From Nocardia jinanensis (GTDB taxonomy: Bacteria > Actinomycetota > Actinomycetes > Mycobacteriales > Mycobacteriaceae), in contig NZ_BMMH01000014.1 of NCBI RefSeq assembly GCF_014645735.1, positions 62,001 through 126,000 on the forward strand: a stretch of 64,000 nt of DNA. The letters run 5' to 3'. Of the stretch, positions 51,277-59,387 are shown one piece after another (the stretch's first letter is position 1; each line of letters begins with the position of its first letter). Below the pieces are notes generated by a model. That model saw only the letters and a list, made by a program, of their open reading frames with translations, had not been told where the DNA came from and did no database searches. The position numbers and the translations under genes are program-made.

Positions 51277-51816
51277 CTACTCGGTCGGTGCGGATCGGCC
51301 GTCGTGTAGATACACGGCTCGACTGGTTTGCCGAGCGAGGAGCGCAGCCTTGACCCGTGGCCACAGCGCGGTACTGAGCCGCTGCTGGGCCTGGTCGGGC
51401 GAGCAGAACTCGAATGCGGTGAGTTCTTCGTCGCCGATTCGGAGCCCCGAGACCTGGGCGTCCGTCAGTTGGGGTCCGCCGAAGATGAACTTCAGCCAGT
51501 CGTCCCACTTGCTGTGTGGCGAGACCCAGTCCACACACAGCAGGTCCAGTTGATCTGTGGAGAGCTCGAGCCCGAGCTCTTCCCGTACTTCGCGTTGCGC
51601 TCCGATATCCGGCGGCTCGTTGGCCCCGACGTTGCCGCCGGGCAGGTCCCATCCAGGCTTGTAAATCGGATCGACGAGCAGGATCCGTCCGTGCTGGTCG
51701 AACAGGAGAACGTCGGCGCTGACAAGTTTGCGTGGGAGGGTGGCGTTGCCCTCGGCGATGTGTGCTGCATAGGCGTCGGGGTCACGTTCGTACAGGGGTT
51801 GTTCCACAGCATTCAT
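51277..51816 (-). CDS. Nudix hydrolase
   Basis: The 179-residue protein has a complete Nudix box, G-x5-E-x7-REVREELGL, within LPGGNVGANEPPDIGAQREVREELGLE. This coordinates Mg2+ for hydrolysis of nucleoside diphosphate derivatives. The preceding SADVLLFDQHGRILLVDPIYKPGWDLPGG is the typical strand-loop entry. Substrate specificity is unknown. ATG 51816 follows GAAGGTG. It lies just downstream of the XRE-TPR regulator in the same direction, a pairing seen repeatedly in Nocardia and Streptomyces, and abuts the IS remnant at its 3' end. Confidence 0.88.
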   Translation of the reverse strand: MNAVEQPLYERDPDAYAAHIAEGNATLPRKLVSADVLLFDQHGRILLVDPIYKPGWDLPGGNVGANEPPDIGAQREVREELGLELSTDQLDLLCVDWVSPHSKWDDWLKFIFGGPQLTDAQVSGLRIGDEELTAFEFCSPDQAQQRLSTALWPRVKAALLARQTSRAVYLHDGRSAPTE

Positions 51817-51879
51817 GACATCACCTTCTTGGTCGATGGTGCTCAACGATCGTTTGGGATGTCGCGGCTGAGTTCGTCT

Positions 51880-53313
51880 TCACACTCCCACAAGTCGATC
51901 CGCGCGTTCGGTGACGACCATGGCGGGGATCCAGGTTCGGGCGTGGACGGTTTCCCGCAGATATTCGAGGAAGGCGCTGACGGTCGGGTTGGTGCGGTAA
52001 GGCTGGAGGTGGCCTCGTAGATCGTTGAGATGGCGGACGACGATATGGGAAGCCAGGTCGGTGGTGTCGGCAATGACCTCGGTCGCGATAGTGCATGCCT
52101 GTTCCGGCTGGCCCTGTTCGGCCAGGATCATCGCCAGCGTCAGTCGGGCCAAGGCTCGCGAGCGGGCCCGCTCGGGTGGGCGGAGGTCGATAGCGCGCTG
52201 TGCGTATACAGCGGCGCGGGTCAGCTCTCCGAGTTGCCTGGTACATCGGGCGGCTTCGGTGGCGAGGCTGCCATGATCGAATCCACTGACCCACGGGGAC
52301 AATGGATATGCCGTGGAGGTATTGAGAGCGTCCGCGGCGCGTTCGAGCATGACATGGGTTTGGCGGGCTTCACCGAGGGCCGCGAGCCCGCGGGCGTGCA
52401 TGGCGAGCAGTCGGGCCTCGAGTTCGGGGCTTACCGGGGCTTTGGAAAGCGCCGACTCGGCGTCGTAGGCGTGACGGATCGCGCGTTCGGGTTGCCCGCT
52501 ATGTAGATCGAGGTGGCTGAGGCTGGTGAGAATATGTACCGGCAACTGCCGGTCGGGGCCGATTTTGGCGAATTCACGGGCGCGTGTGAATTGGCGATAG
52601 GCACGTTCGTCGTGACCTGCGTCGTGGGCCATCCATCCGGCCATTTCGACCAGTCCGGCGGCGACGACGAACAGCGCCGGATTCGTATGGTCCTCGCCGA
52701 AGAACAGGCGAGGGCCGAGGTCGGTCGTGAGGTAGCGGGTAAGTTCGCGGTAGAGGTGGCCGCCACCCATCGTGAGATCGGCCGATCGTAACGACTCCAC
52801 GACCGCCATGTCACGTTGCTCTGCCGGGAGATGCGTGTCCAGACGCAGCAATCTATAAGGGCCGGCGGTCGGAGCCGGTACCGCCGCGCGCGGTGGTGCG
52901 GGCGCCGGGTAGCTGTGGCCGGGCATCTGAAACCACAACAGGTGATAGGGAATGCCCAGCAGTCTGGCCCAGTACACGAGGCTGTCCATCTGTCGGATCG
53001 GCGGACCATTTTCGATCCGGCTGATACGAACTTGGCTGATCCCGGCCCAGCGGGCCACGTCGGCTTGACGTACGACTGTGCCGTGGGCGGGATGATGGCG
53101 ATAGGCGCCAATGGCCCTGCCCATATGCCGTTCGGCCAGTGCCTGTTTGAGGGATGGATGGTCCCAGAATCCGGGCATCAGCGTGGGAGGTCCGGACAGT
53201 CGGTCGCGAACCGCAGCTGTACAGGTACCGCACAGACCCGTGAAGTTGTCGGTGGCCAGTCGGCGACGGCACGAGCGGCAGCACTGTGGTCTGCTGCCCG
53301 ACATCGTGCTCAA
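51880..53313 (-). CDS. XRE-type regulator with zinc-ribbon and TPR-like repeats
   Basis: This 477-residue protein starts with a CCRSC...CGTC pair of Cys knuckles (residues about 11-31), probably binding zinc. A Cro/C1 helix-turn-helix follows at about 60-120 (GTVVRQADVARWAGISQVRISRIENG). The C-terminal two thirds are helical tetratricopeptide-like repeats (ERAYRQFTRAREFAK, PERAIRHAYDAESALSK, GELTRAAVYAQRAID). It is a stand-alone actinobacterial regulator of the kind whose TPR domain may sense peptides or proteins. It diverges from the small gene at 53491 across 177 bases and is followed by the Nudix gene. Confidence 0.82.
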   Translation of the reverse strand: MSTMSGSRPQCCRSCRRRLATDNFTGLCGTCTAAVRDRLSGPPTLMPGFWDHPSLKQALAERHMGRAIGAYRHHPAHGTVVRQADVARWAGISQVRISRIENGPPIRQMDSLVYWARLLGIPYHLLWFQMPGHSYPAPAPPRAAVPAPTAGPYRLLRLDTHLPAEQRDMAVVESLRSADLTMGGGHLYRELTRYLTTDLGPRLFFGEDHTNPALFVVAAGLVEMAGWMAHDAGHDERAYRQFTRAREFAKIGPDRQLPVHILTSLSHLDLHSGQPERAIRHAYDAESALSKAPVSPELEARLLAMHARGLAALGEARQTHVMLERAADALNTSTAYPLSPWVSGFDHGSLATEAARCTRQLGELTRAAVYAQRAIDLRPPERARSRALARLTLAMILAEQGQPEQACTIATEVIADTTDLASHIVVRHLNDLRGHLQPYRTNPTVSAFLEYLRETVHARTWIPAMVVTERADRLVGV

Positions 53314-53490
53314 TGTTCCCCCCTGAATCGCGACGATCAGTATGTATGCGGCCGGTCTGCTCAGTGTAGGTAAACAAGGTGATCTGAGCTGGGGATATAA
53401 CCCGAGCTGAGTGCCCTATAACCATTTGGGCATACGGCGGTTCCTTCGACGCGGCGAAAGTGAGAACTATTCGAGCGCAAAGGAGTAAAT

Positions 53491-53811
53491 ATGTACCTCG
53501 GCCGTGCGAGGCGGGCGGTTGCCCTGCTGCACAGCAACCACGACCCGGCAGCGTATGAATTGCTGACGCGAAAGCACCGGCTGAAGATCGTCTACACAGT
53601 GCACACGGATGCCGCCGCCCTATTGGCCGCACTGATCGCCGTCCAGCACGCGTTCGATCATCTCGCCGACGCGGTAATAATCCCCCACCTCGGCACACTC
53701 GAGCCCGATACGCCGTGGCGGGTGGTCACAGCAGCGGCCGACCTGATCACCGGAACACAGGAGTATCCGGTGTGGTCCGCACTGGCCACGCCTCCGAGGC
53801 GCGAGCAGTGA
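53491..53811 (+). CDS. small protein of unknown function
   Basis: The 106-residue protein starts at ATG 53491 behind AAAGGAG. It is probably helical (RARRAVALLHSNHD, AAALLAALIAVQHAFDHLADAVIIPHLG) and ends ATPPRREQ. I do not recognise the family. It diverges from the XRE-TPR regulator and shares a GTGA overlap with the downstream 24-codon membrane peptide. The pair may be the target that the regulator controls, by analogy with regulator-small-gene pairs in actinobacteria. Confidence 0.65.
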   Translation: MYLGRARRAVALLHSNHDPAAYELLTRKHRLKIVYTVHTDAAALLAALIAVQHAFDHLADAVIIPHLGTLEPDTPWRVVTAAADLITGTQEYPVWSALATPPRREQ

Positions 53812-53882
53812 CCACACTGGGATTCGCCGTCGCAATCGGCCTGCCGCTGATCGTGCTGGTACTGGCGATCGCGCTGCCATAA
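53808..53882 (+). CDS. 24-residue single-span membrane micropeptide
   Basis: GTG 53808 overlaps the stop of the preceding gene by GTGA and opens a frame that ends with TAA at 53880. After MTTLGFAVAIGLP, virtually every residue is Leu, Ile, Val or Ala, giving one membrane helix with almost no soluble part. Codon use is GC-rich and normal. The overlap suggests coupled translation. No such peptide family is known to me; it is too small for standard gene calling. Confidence 0.5.
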   Translation: MTTLGFAVAIGLPLIVLVLAIALP

Positions 53883-54034
53883 AACCGGGATTGAGCTTTT
53901 ACTTCACCGGTCCAACAATCGGATACCAGTTCAAATTGCTCCGGGTCTTCCCTTTTCGTTCGGGGCCGATAGGGCGTGCTGCCGAGACCCGGCCGGCCCA
54001 GTTGTCTCAGAGCTGCCCTGCTCGGATACAGGTG

Positions 54035-54064
54035 CCCCACGGCGTTACCGCGAACGCCGTGGGG
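54035..54064. terminator. bidirectional terminator hairpin
   Basis: CCCCACGGCGTT (54035-54046) pairs perfectly with AACGCCGTGGGG (54053-54064) around ACCGCG. It lies between the micropeptide gene (ends 53882) and the convergent TetR gene (ends 54083). Confidence 0.8.
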
Positions 54065-54082
54065 TTGACGTGTGGTGAAGGT

Positions 54083-54781
54083 TCAGCGTTGGCTGGCGGT
54101 GCGGGATTCCTTCTCCGCCACCAGGAGATAGGCGACCATGAGTCGTTTGAGTTCCGCGACCGCGTCGGCGTGGCTCTGTTCATCCTGCACCGAGAAGTTC
54201 ATCATCGAATACACCACGTGCACCAATACCTCGGCCATCATGGTGCGCCGGGCGCGAGGAGTGCGCGGGGTCAGCGGGCGCAGCATCTGCGAGACGACCT
54301 CGGCGAACTCCTTCTCGTGGATGGCGCCGGTGGCCCGGGTGGACGGGGTGGACTGCATGGCCAGCCACACCTCGCGGCGGGAGGGGTCGGTCATCCACAG
54401 GCTGGCCAGATGGTCGACGAACTGGTTCATATGCCGTAACCAGTCCAGTGACGGGATCTCGCCGTGGAAATCGGCCAGTTCCTGCGATACCGCCACCAGA
54501 TCCTGCCGGTTCAGTTCGCAGACGATCACATACTTGTTGGCGAAGAATTGGTACAGGGTGCCGATGGGCACTTCCGCCCGGGCCGCGACCTCTTCACAGG
54601 TGAACGATTCGAAACCGACTTCCACCAGCAGCTCGCGTGAGGATTGCAGCAGTGCGTCGAATTTGCGCTTACTGCGTTCCTGGGTCGGCCGCCGGCGCGG
54701 CATCAGCTCTTGCGGGTCGTCCTGAAGTTCCAGCGCAGGGTCCGGACGCCGTTTGGCCCTGGCCTCCGTCCGTACGTTCAC
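54083..54781 (-). CDS. TetR/AcrR-family regulator
   Basis: The 232-residue protein has a charged N-terminal tail (RTEARAKRRPDPALELQDDPQELMPRRRPTQER) and then the DNA-binding domain KFDALLQSSRELLVEVGFESFTCEEVAARAEVPIGTLYQFFANKYVIV. The ligand domain ends KRLMVAYLLVAEKES. GTG 54781 (MNVRTEA) is preferred over ATG 54850 because the upstream residues look non-coding. It lies 142 bases downstream of the DrrAB-type genes in the same direction. With another TetR divergent from drrA, its target may be elsewhere. Confidence 0.85.
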   Translation of the reverse strand: MNVRTEARAKRRPDPALELQDDPQELMPRRRPTQERSKRKFDALLQSSRELLVEVGFESFTCEEVAARAEVPIGTLYQFFANKYVIVCELNRQDLVAVSQELADFHGEIPSLDWLRHMNQFVDHLASLWMTDPSRREVWLAMQSTPSTRATGAIHEKEFAEVVSQMLRPLTPRTPRARRTMMAEVLVHVVYSMMNFSVQDEQSHADAVAELKRLMVAYLLVAEKESRTASQR

Positions 54782-54923
54782 CTGTCCCAGGCTAGCGGTT
54801 GGGGGAAACCCGTGGTGCAGAGTGTGGAACTGTGAACGTGAGTCTGTCATGTCTCACCACGGAAATAACGCCGATCCGGGCCACGGAACACATCGGGTGG
54901 GCGCCGGATCGGCCGGATCGCCG

Positions 54924-55694
54924 TTACTGCCCGGTGCGTCGCCGGAACAGGATCAGCGCGGCGAAATAGGACACCACGGCGATGGTGCCCCACCAGATGA
55001 GCGCGAGGACCGCGCTGTCACCGATGGGATTGCCGACCAGGAGACCACGCAGTGTCTCGATCACCGGTGTCACCGGCTGGTGCTCGGCGAACCCGCGCAG
55101 CCAGCTCGGCATGGTCTCCGGGGGGACGAACGCGCTGCTGATATAGGGAATGAACATCGCGAAGATGGTGAATCCATTGGCGGCTTCCGGGCTGCTGGCG
55201 ATCAGTCCGAAGCATGCCGACGTCCAGGATAGCGCCAGCACCACCAGCGCCAGCACCCCGGCCGCGGCGAGCCAGCGCAGCGGGTCGGCGGTGGGCCGGA
55301 AACCGATGGCCAGCGCGACGCCGACCACAACCGTGGTGGCCGCCATATTGCGCAGCAGGCTTTCGGTGATGTGACCGGTGAGGAACGCGGATCGGTTGAT
55401 GGCCATGGTGCGGAAGCGGTCCACAATGCCCTCGGTGATATCGACCGAGACACCGACCGCGGTGGTCGACGCGCCGAAACTGGCGCACAGCAGGATGATT
55501 CCGGGCACCACATAGTCGACGAAGGTGCTGTTGCCGACGTTCATGGCGCCACCGAACACGTAGACGAACATCAGCAGGATCATGATCGGCAGGGCGAGCG
55601 TGCTGATCAACGAGTCCGGACTGCGCAGGGTGTGGCGGATATTGCGGGCGGTCATGGTGGCCGCGTCCTGGGCGGTGTGGGCGAGTGTGGTCAC
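54924..55694 (-). CDS. ABC-2 type drug exporter permease (DrrB-like)
   Basis: The 256-residue membrane protein has about six helices and the ABC-2 pattern: RNIRHTLRSPDSLISTLALPIMILLMFVYVFGGA, VVPGIILLCASFGASTTAVGVSVDITEGIVDRFRTMAINRSAFLTGH, and the late SSAFVPPETMPSWLRGFAEHQPVTPVIETLRGLLVG. This is the DrrB/ABC-2 exporter family that effluxes anthracycline-like or lipid substrates. GTG 55694 lies 31 bases after the drrA stop. Together with the ATPase it would form a two-plus-two exporter. Confidence 0.88.
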   Translation of the reverse strand: MTTLAHTAQDAATMTARNIRHTLRSPDSLISTLALPIMILLMFVYVFGGAMNVGNSTFVDYVVPGIILLCASFGASTTAVGVSVDITEGIVDRFRTMAINRSAFLTGHITESLLRNMAATTVVVGVALAIGFRPTADPLRWLAAAGVLALVVLALSWTSACFGLIASSPEAANGFTIFAMFIPYISSAFVPPETMPSWLRGFAEHQPVTPVIETLRGLLVGNPIGDSAVLALIWWGTIAVVSYFAALILFRRRTGQ

Positions 55695-55725
55695 GCGCGT
55701 GGCTTTCTGTGCGGTATCGGGCGGA

Positions 55726-56688
55726 TCAGGAGGCGGCGGGCAGCGGTTCGGCGGGCCGGCTGGTGAGTGCGAAGAACACATCGTCGAGATCCGGCGTGTG
55801 TACGCCGAGTTGTTCGACCGTGAGGTCGAGTTCGGTGAACTCGTCGAGCAGCTGTTTGAGATGGGCGACCGAGCCGTCGGAGGGGATCTGCAGGGTGAGT
55901 TCGTCCGGGTCGGTCCCGGGGTGGTCGACGGGGTGGCCGACGGCTCGGGCCGCTGCGGCCAGATCCGCGCGATCGGCGAATCTGAAGAGGATATGGCCAC
56001 CGGGGGTGAGCCGTTTGAGTTCGGCCGGGGTGCCGTCCGCGACTATCCGGCCGTCGTGCAGTACCGCGATCCGGTCGGCCAATTGATCGGCCTCCTCGAG
56101 GTATTGGGTGGTGAGGAAGACGGTGACGCCGTCGATCACCAGTTCCCGGATCACCGCCCACAGTTCGCGGCGGCTGCGCGGGTCGAGACCGGTCGTGGGT
56201 TCGTCCAGGAAGACCACCTCCGGGCGTCCCATGAGGCTCATGGCCAGGTCGAGGCGCCGGCCCATCCCGCCGGAATAGGTGTTCGCGGGCCGGTTCGCGA
56301 CGCCTGCGAGATCGAAGCGTTCGAGTAGTTCGGTGGTGCGGCGCCGGGTTTCCGATCTGCCCAGGTGCAGCAGCCGGCCGACCATGTGCATGTTCTCGGT
56401 GCCGGTGAGCACCTTGTCGAGGGCGGCGTACTGGCCGGTGACCCCGATGGCGGCGCGTACCCGGTCGGGTTCGCGGACCACATCGTGCCCGGCCACCCGG
56501 ATTGTGCCGGTATCGGGGGCGGTCAGGGTCGCGAGGATGCGCACCATCGTGGTCTTCCCGGCGCCGTTGGGGCCGAGCAGGGAGAACACGGATCCGCGGG
56601 CTATATCGAGATCGACTCCGGCGAGCACACGGTGCTCGCCGAAGGCTTTGCCGAGCCCGGTGAGGGAAATGGCGGGAGGGGCGGTCAT
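55726..56688 (-). CDS. ABC exporter ATP-binding protein (DrrA-like)
   Basis: The 320-residue ATPase has Walker A GPNGAGKTT, the Q-loop VTGQYAALDKVLTG characteristic of DrrA, signature YSGGMGRRLDLAMSL, Walker B VVFLDEPTTGLD, and the H-loop replaced by TTQYLEEADQLADRI. The C-terminal extension (about residues 230-320, TPDLDDVFFALT) is typical of daunorubicin resistance ATPases. The substrate is unknown. The divergent TetR gene and the AAACTGTAT repeats upstream make this an inducible efflux system. Confidence 0.92.
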   Translation of the reverse strand: MTAPPAISLTGLGKAFGEHRVLAGVDLDIARGSVFSLLGPNGAGKTTMVRILATLTAPDTGTIRVAGHDVVREPDRVRAAIGVTGQYAALDKVLTGTENMHMVGRLLHLGRSETRRRTTELLERFDLAGVANRPANTYSGGMGRRLDLAMSLMGRPEVVFLDEPTTGLDPRSRRELWAVIRELVIDGVTVFLTTQYLEEADQLADRIAVLHDGRIVADGTPAELKRLTPGGHILFRFADRADLAAAARAVGHPVDHPGTDPDELTLQIPSDGSVAHLKQLLDEFTELDLTVEQLGVHTPDLDDVFFALTSRPAEPLPAAS

Positions 56689-56703
56689 AGGGACTCCGTT
56701 CCA

Positions 56704-56746
56704 AAACTGTATGCCTCATAAACTGTATACGGCATAGATTCAGTTT
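56704..56746. promoter_or_regulatory. TetR operator region between drrA-like and tetR
   Basis: AAACTGTAT is repeated at 56704-56712 and 56720-56728, and CAGTTT (56741-56746) closes inverted repeats with both AAACTG copies. TATGCC (56710-56715) and GGCATA (56731-56736) form a nested inverted repeat. The element sits 16 bases upstream of the drrA-like start in an A+T-rich island. Confidence 0.68.
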
Positions 56747-56889
56747 AAAGAGTACACAGTTGAGGGAAGGGCGCAAGACCCGCGCGGGAGCAGGTGAGAT
56801 AGGAATGGAGGGCAGCGGAGCCGGACGGCGGCGCGGGACCCGCGCCCGGACTACCGGGCGCAGTGATCAGAACGGAGAGGTCGATAACG

Positions 56890-57696
56890 ATGTCGAGCGC
56901 AGCCGGCCCCGAGTCGGACCAGCAGCCGCGATCGGCCGGGGAAGAGGTCTCGGAACCGACCGCGGCGCGGCCGGGTGGCAACGAACCGCCGCTACCGAAA
57001 TCGGTCGAGCTGATGTGGGGTCTCGCGTCCGCGGGTACCCGCGGACCCCGCCGCGGCCTGAGCCTGGAGCAGATCGTCGATGCCGCGATAGAGCTGGCCG
57101 ACGAGAGCGGGTTCGCCGCGTTGTCGATGAACAAGGTCGCCGAGCGGCTGGGGTTCACCGCGATGTCGCTCTACCGATATGTGGACAGCAAGGCGACCCT
57201 GATGGAAGTAGCGTTCGATCGGGTGATCGGTACGCCGCCCGCTATCGCGCCGGGCACACCGTGGCGCAGCGCGCTGGAGCAGTGGGCGCACGAGGAGTAC
57301 CGGTTGATCAGCCGGCACCCGGGCTGGCTCGGTGCGCCGATGAGCACGCCGCCGCTGGGTCCCAACAATATGGCCTGGCTCGAGGCGGGCCTGGCCGCGC
57401 TGGGGCAGACCCGCGTACCCGAGCCCATGAAACTGCAGCTGGTGATGAACCTGTCGCTGTACGTGGTCGGTCGCGCCCGCCTGGCCGCGGAAATCCAGCC
57501 GGACAACGAGGAATCCGAAGGCGACTGGGCGATCATCGACCGCGTGCTCGACCCCGAACGCTTTCCCGCGCTCACCGCGGCGGTCCGCGCCCAGGCGTTC
57601 GAACAGGACCAGGAATCCTGGGGGGACCTGTTCTTCGACAACGGGCTGACACTGCTGCTCGACGGCTACGAGCGGCTCATCGCGTCCTACGAGTGA
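56890..57696 (+). CDS. TetR-family regulator with tetracycline-repressor-type C-terminal domain
   Basis: The 268-residue protein has a disordered N-terminal tail of about 50 residues. The DNA-binding domain follows (GLSLEQIVDAAIELADESGFAALSMNKVAERLGFTAMSLYRYVDSKATLMEVAFD), and then a TetR_C domain of the kind found beside drug exporters (HEEYRLISRHPGWLGAPMSTPPLGPNNMAWLEAGLAALG). ATG 56890 follows GAGAGG. It diverges from the DrrAB-like genes and should repress them via the AAACTGTAT sites, releasing on binding a drug. Confidence 0.88.
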   Translation: MSSAAGPESDQQPRSAGEEVSEPTAARPGGNEPPLPKSVELMWGLASAGTRGPRRGLSLEQIVDAAIELADESGFAALSMNKVAERLGFTAMSLYRYVDSKATLMEVAFDRVIGTPPAIAPGTPWRSALEQWAHEEYRLISRHPGWLGAPMSTPPLGPNNMAWLEAGLAALGQTRVPEPMKLQLVMNLSLYVVGRARLAAEIQPDNEESEGDWAIIDRVLDPERFPALTAAVRAQAFEQDQESWGDLFFDNGLTLLLDGYERLIASYE

Positions 57697-57726
57697 CCAC
57701 CCGGGCCGCACCCGGGTGGTCTCGGC

Positions 57727-58200
57727 TCATACGGAGAGATCCCGGCGCAGCTTCGCGACATGCCCCGTGGCGCGCACGTTGTACTGTGCCACTTCGATTT
57801 TCCCCTCGGCATCGACGAGGAAGGTCGAACGGATGACGCCGGTCACCTTCTTGCCGTACATGGTCTTCTCGCCGAAGGCACCCCATTCGGTGAGCACCGT
57901 GCGGTCCGGGTCGGACAACAGCGGGAAGTTCAGTTTCTCCGCGTCGCGGAACTTCGCGAGTTTGGCCGTTTTGTCGGGTGAGATGCCGATCACGTCGAGT
58001 CCGGCGGAGTTCAGCTCACCGAGGTTGTCCCGGAAGTCGCAGGCCTGTTTCGTGCAGCCGGGCGTACTGGCCGCCGGGTAGAAGTAGACCACTACTTTGC
58101 GGCCGCGGTAGTCGGCCAGGGATACCTCGTTGCCGTCGGCGTCGGTCAAGGTGAAATCGGGTGCCGGGTCGCCGGGGGAGAGTCGCTGGTTGTCGGTCAC
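57727..58200 (-). CDS. bcp: thioredoxin-dependent peroxiredoxin (BCP/PrxQ)
   Basis: The 157-residue peroxidase has the peroxidatic Cys in YFYPAASTPGCTKQACDFRD, with the resolving Cys five residues later as in the BCP subfamily. RLSPGDPAPDFTLTDADGNEVSL precedes it, and the C-terminal IRSTFLVDAEGKIEVAQYNVRATGH follows. It reduces alkyl hydroperoxides in the cytosol with thioredoxin. GTG 58200 (MTDNQRLS) is the start. It diverges from the DUF3618 gene, the same neighbours as bcp (Rv2521) and Rv2520c in M. tuberculosis. Confidence 0.92.
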   Translation of the reverse strand: MTDNQRLSPGDPAPDFTLTDADGNEVSLADYRGRKVVVYFYPAASTPGCTKQACDFRDNLGELNSAGLDVIGISPDKTAKLAKFRDAEKLNFPLLSDPDRTVLTEWGAFGEKTMYGKKVTGVIRSTFLVDAEGKIEVAQYNVRATGHVAKLRRDLSV

Positions 58201-58458
58201 CCTGGCTACCGTAATCGACCGGCCGGGCTCCCGGACGTGTACTGGTCCCGGTGATCCGGCGGGCGCCGGCCCCACGATCTGTCGCCGGCGACGCGGACAC
58301 ACCGGGGCGGATCGCGGGCGGGGACGATCGAGTAGCGAGCGCGGTGCGCGCGGATACACTCGAGCGCGGACCCTGGCCCGATCCACGGACGGGCGCGGCC
58401 CAGGGGTGATCATCGGCCGCCGGTGGACGCGGCAGACCAGGTACAGGAGGCGTTGAAG

Positions 58459-58680
58459 GTGGCAAAGGATACCGAGCGGATCGAGCAGGAGATCGAGGCC
58501 GCGCGGGAGCGGTTGGCCGGCACTCTGGACGAGATCGCCGTCCGGGCCGATCCGCAGCGGATCGCCGAGGGGACCAAGCAGTTGGCGCTGGCCAAGGTCA
58601 ACGAGCCGAAGGTGAAGTACACCCTGATCGGTGTGGGTGTACTGGCGGTGGGCGCGCTGCTGTTCAAGATCCTGCGCTGA
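58459..58680 (+). CDS. DUF3618 protein (small, single membrane span)
   Basis: The 73-residue protein starts at GTG 58459 (MAKDTERIEQEIEAARERL). The N-terminal half is an acidic, helical DUF3618 segment (RLAGTLDEIAVRADPQRIAEGTKQLA) and the C-terminus is one membrane helix (YTLIGVGVLAVGALLFKIL). Function is unknown. The in-frame ATG 36 bases upstream lacks a better ribosome-binding site. It is conserved next to bcp in mycolic-acid bacteria. Confidence 0.85.
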   Translation: MAKDTERIEQEIEAARERLAGTLDEIAVRADPQRIAEGTKQLALAKVNEPKVKYTLIGVGVLAVGALLFKILR

Positions 58681-58703
58681 TCCGGGTACCGGCCCGGAAT
58701 ACA

Positions 58704-58740
58704 GAACACCCGGTGACAGAGATTCTGTCACCGGGTGTTC
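58704..58740. terminator. strong bidirectional terminator hairpin (17-bp stem)
   Basis: GAACACCCGGTGACAGA (58704-58720) pairs without mismatch with 58724-58740 across a GAT loop. It separates the convergent DUF3618 and Excalibur genes. Confidence 0.9.
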
Positions 58741-58758
58741 GTGCGCAGTAACCGTGGA

Positions 58759-59067
58759 TCAGACGGTGGGGCAAGCGAACCCGTCGCCGTCGGGATCCAG
58801 GTGGGGACCGAAACCGGGCTCACCGCGGAAGATCGGCGCCCGGCCCGCGGCGCGTGCTTCGTCACAGTTCTTGAAGGCGCCGCCGGCCGAACCGGTCTGC
58901 GTCAGCTGGGCCGATCCGGTCGCGCCCAGCACGGCGTCGGCCGCGGAGGAACCGGTACCTGCCAGAGAGGGCAGCGGGATTCCGATCGGACCGGCGCTCG
59001 CGGCGGGAGCGGCCAGAAGAGTCAGCCCCGCGGCGGCGGCGCTGACATAGAGCTGGCGTACGTTCAT
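58759..59067 (-). CDS. secreted Excalibur calcium-binding domain protein
   Basis: The 102-residue protein has a signal peptide (RQLYVSAAAAGLTLLAAPAASA) with the cut before GPIG. A C-terminal Excalibur domain follows: FKNCDEARAAGRAPIFRGEPGFGPHLDPDGDGFACP. Its DxDxDG loop and two Cys match the extracellular calcium-binding repeat. It is a small surface or secreted protein of unknown role. ATG 59067 follows GAGGAATT. It is convergent with DUF3618 across a strong terminator. Confidence 0.88.
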   Translation of the reverse strand: MNVRQLYVSAAAAGLTLLAAPAASAGPIGIPLPSLAGTGSSAADAVLGATGSAQLTQTGSAGGAFKNCDEARAAGRAPIFRGEPGFGPHLDPDGDGFACPTV

Positions 59068-59387
59068 GAATTCCTCTATGTCTGCTGGGGAGTGGATCTG
59101 CGTCCGACAAGAGAACGCGCGGCTTCCACTGTTGTGAGGGCCGGGTTGATTGTCAACTCGTATGGCCTGGATAAGACAGGAGGAAATGGGCATCCGGGTG
59201 GGTACTCCCCGGATGCTGTGACGCACCGCGACGCAGTGGCGAAGTTCCCGTGCAGTACGGGGAGGTTTCGCCGGAGACAACACATTGTGATAGGGATGCA
59301 TGCTATGTCCGAGGCTCGTACTCCGCTGCTGTTACTCGACCCACCCCGGGCCGGCCGGAGAAAGCGATAGGTCGGGGAAAGCAGTTG

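Noticed and set aside
51843..52073. Minus-strand frame ending ECEDELSRDIPNDR beside the XRE-TPR stop, suggesting a frameshift
   Set aside because: The preceding part of that frame is Ser/Pro-rich shadow, and the annotated stop gives a sensible C-terminus. There is no evidence of a real continuation.
59250..59387. N-terminal extension of the acyltransferase to 59250
   Set aside because: The extension is non-conserved in character and Shine-Dalgarno placement favours 59388, although the start stays uncertain.
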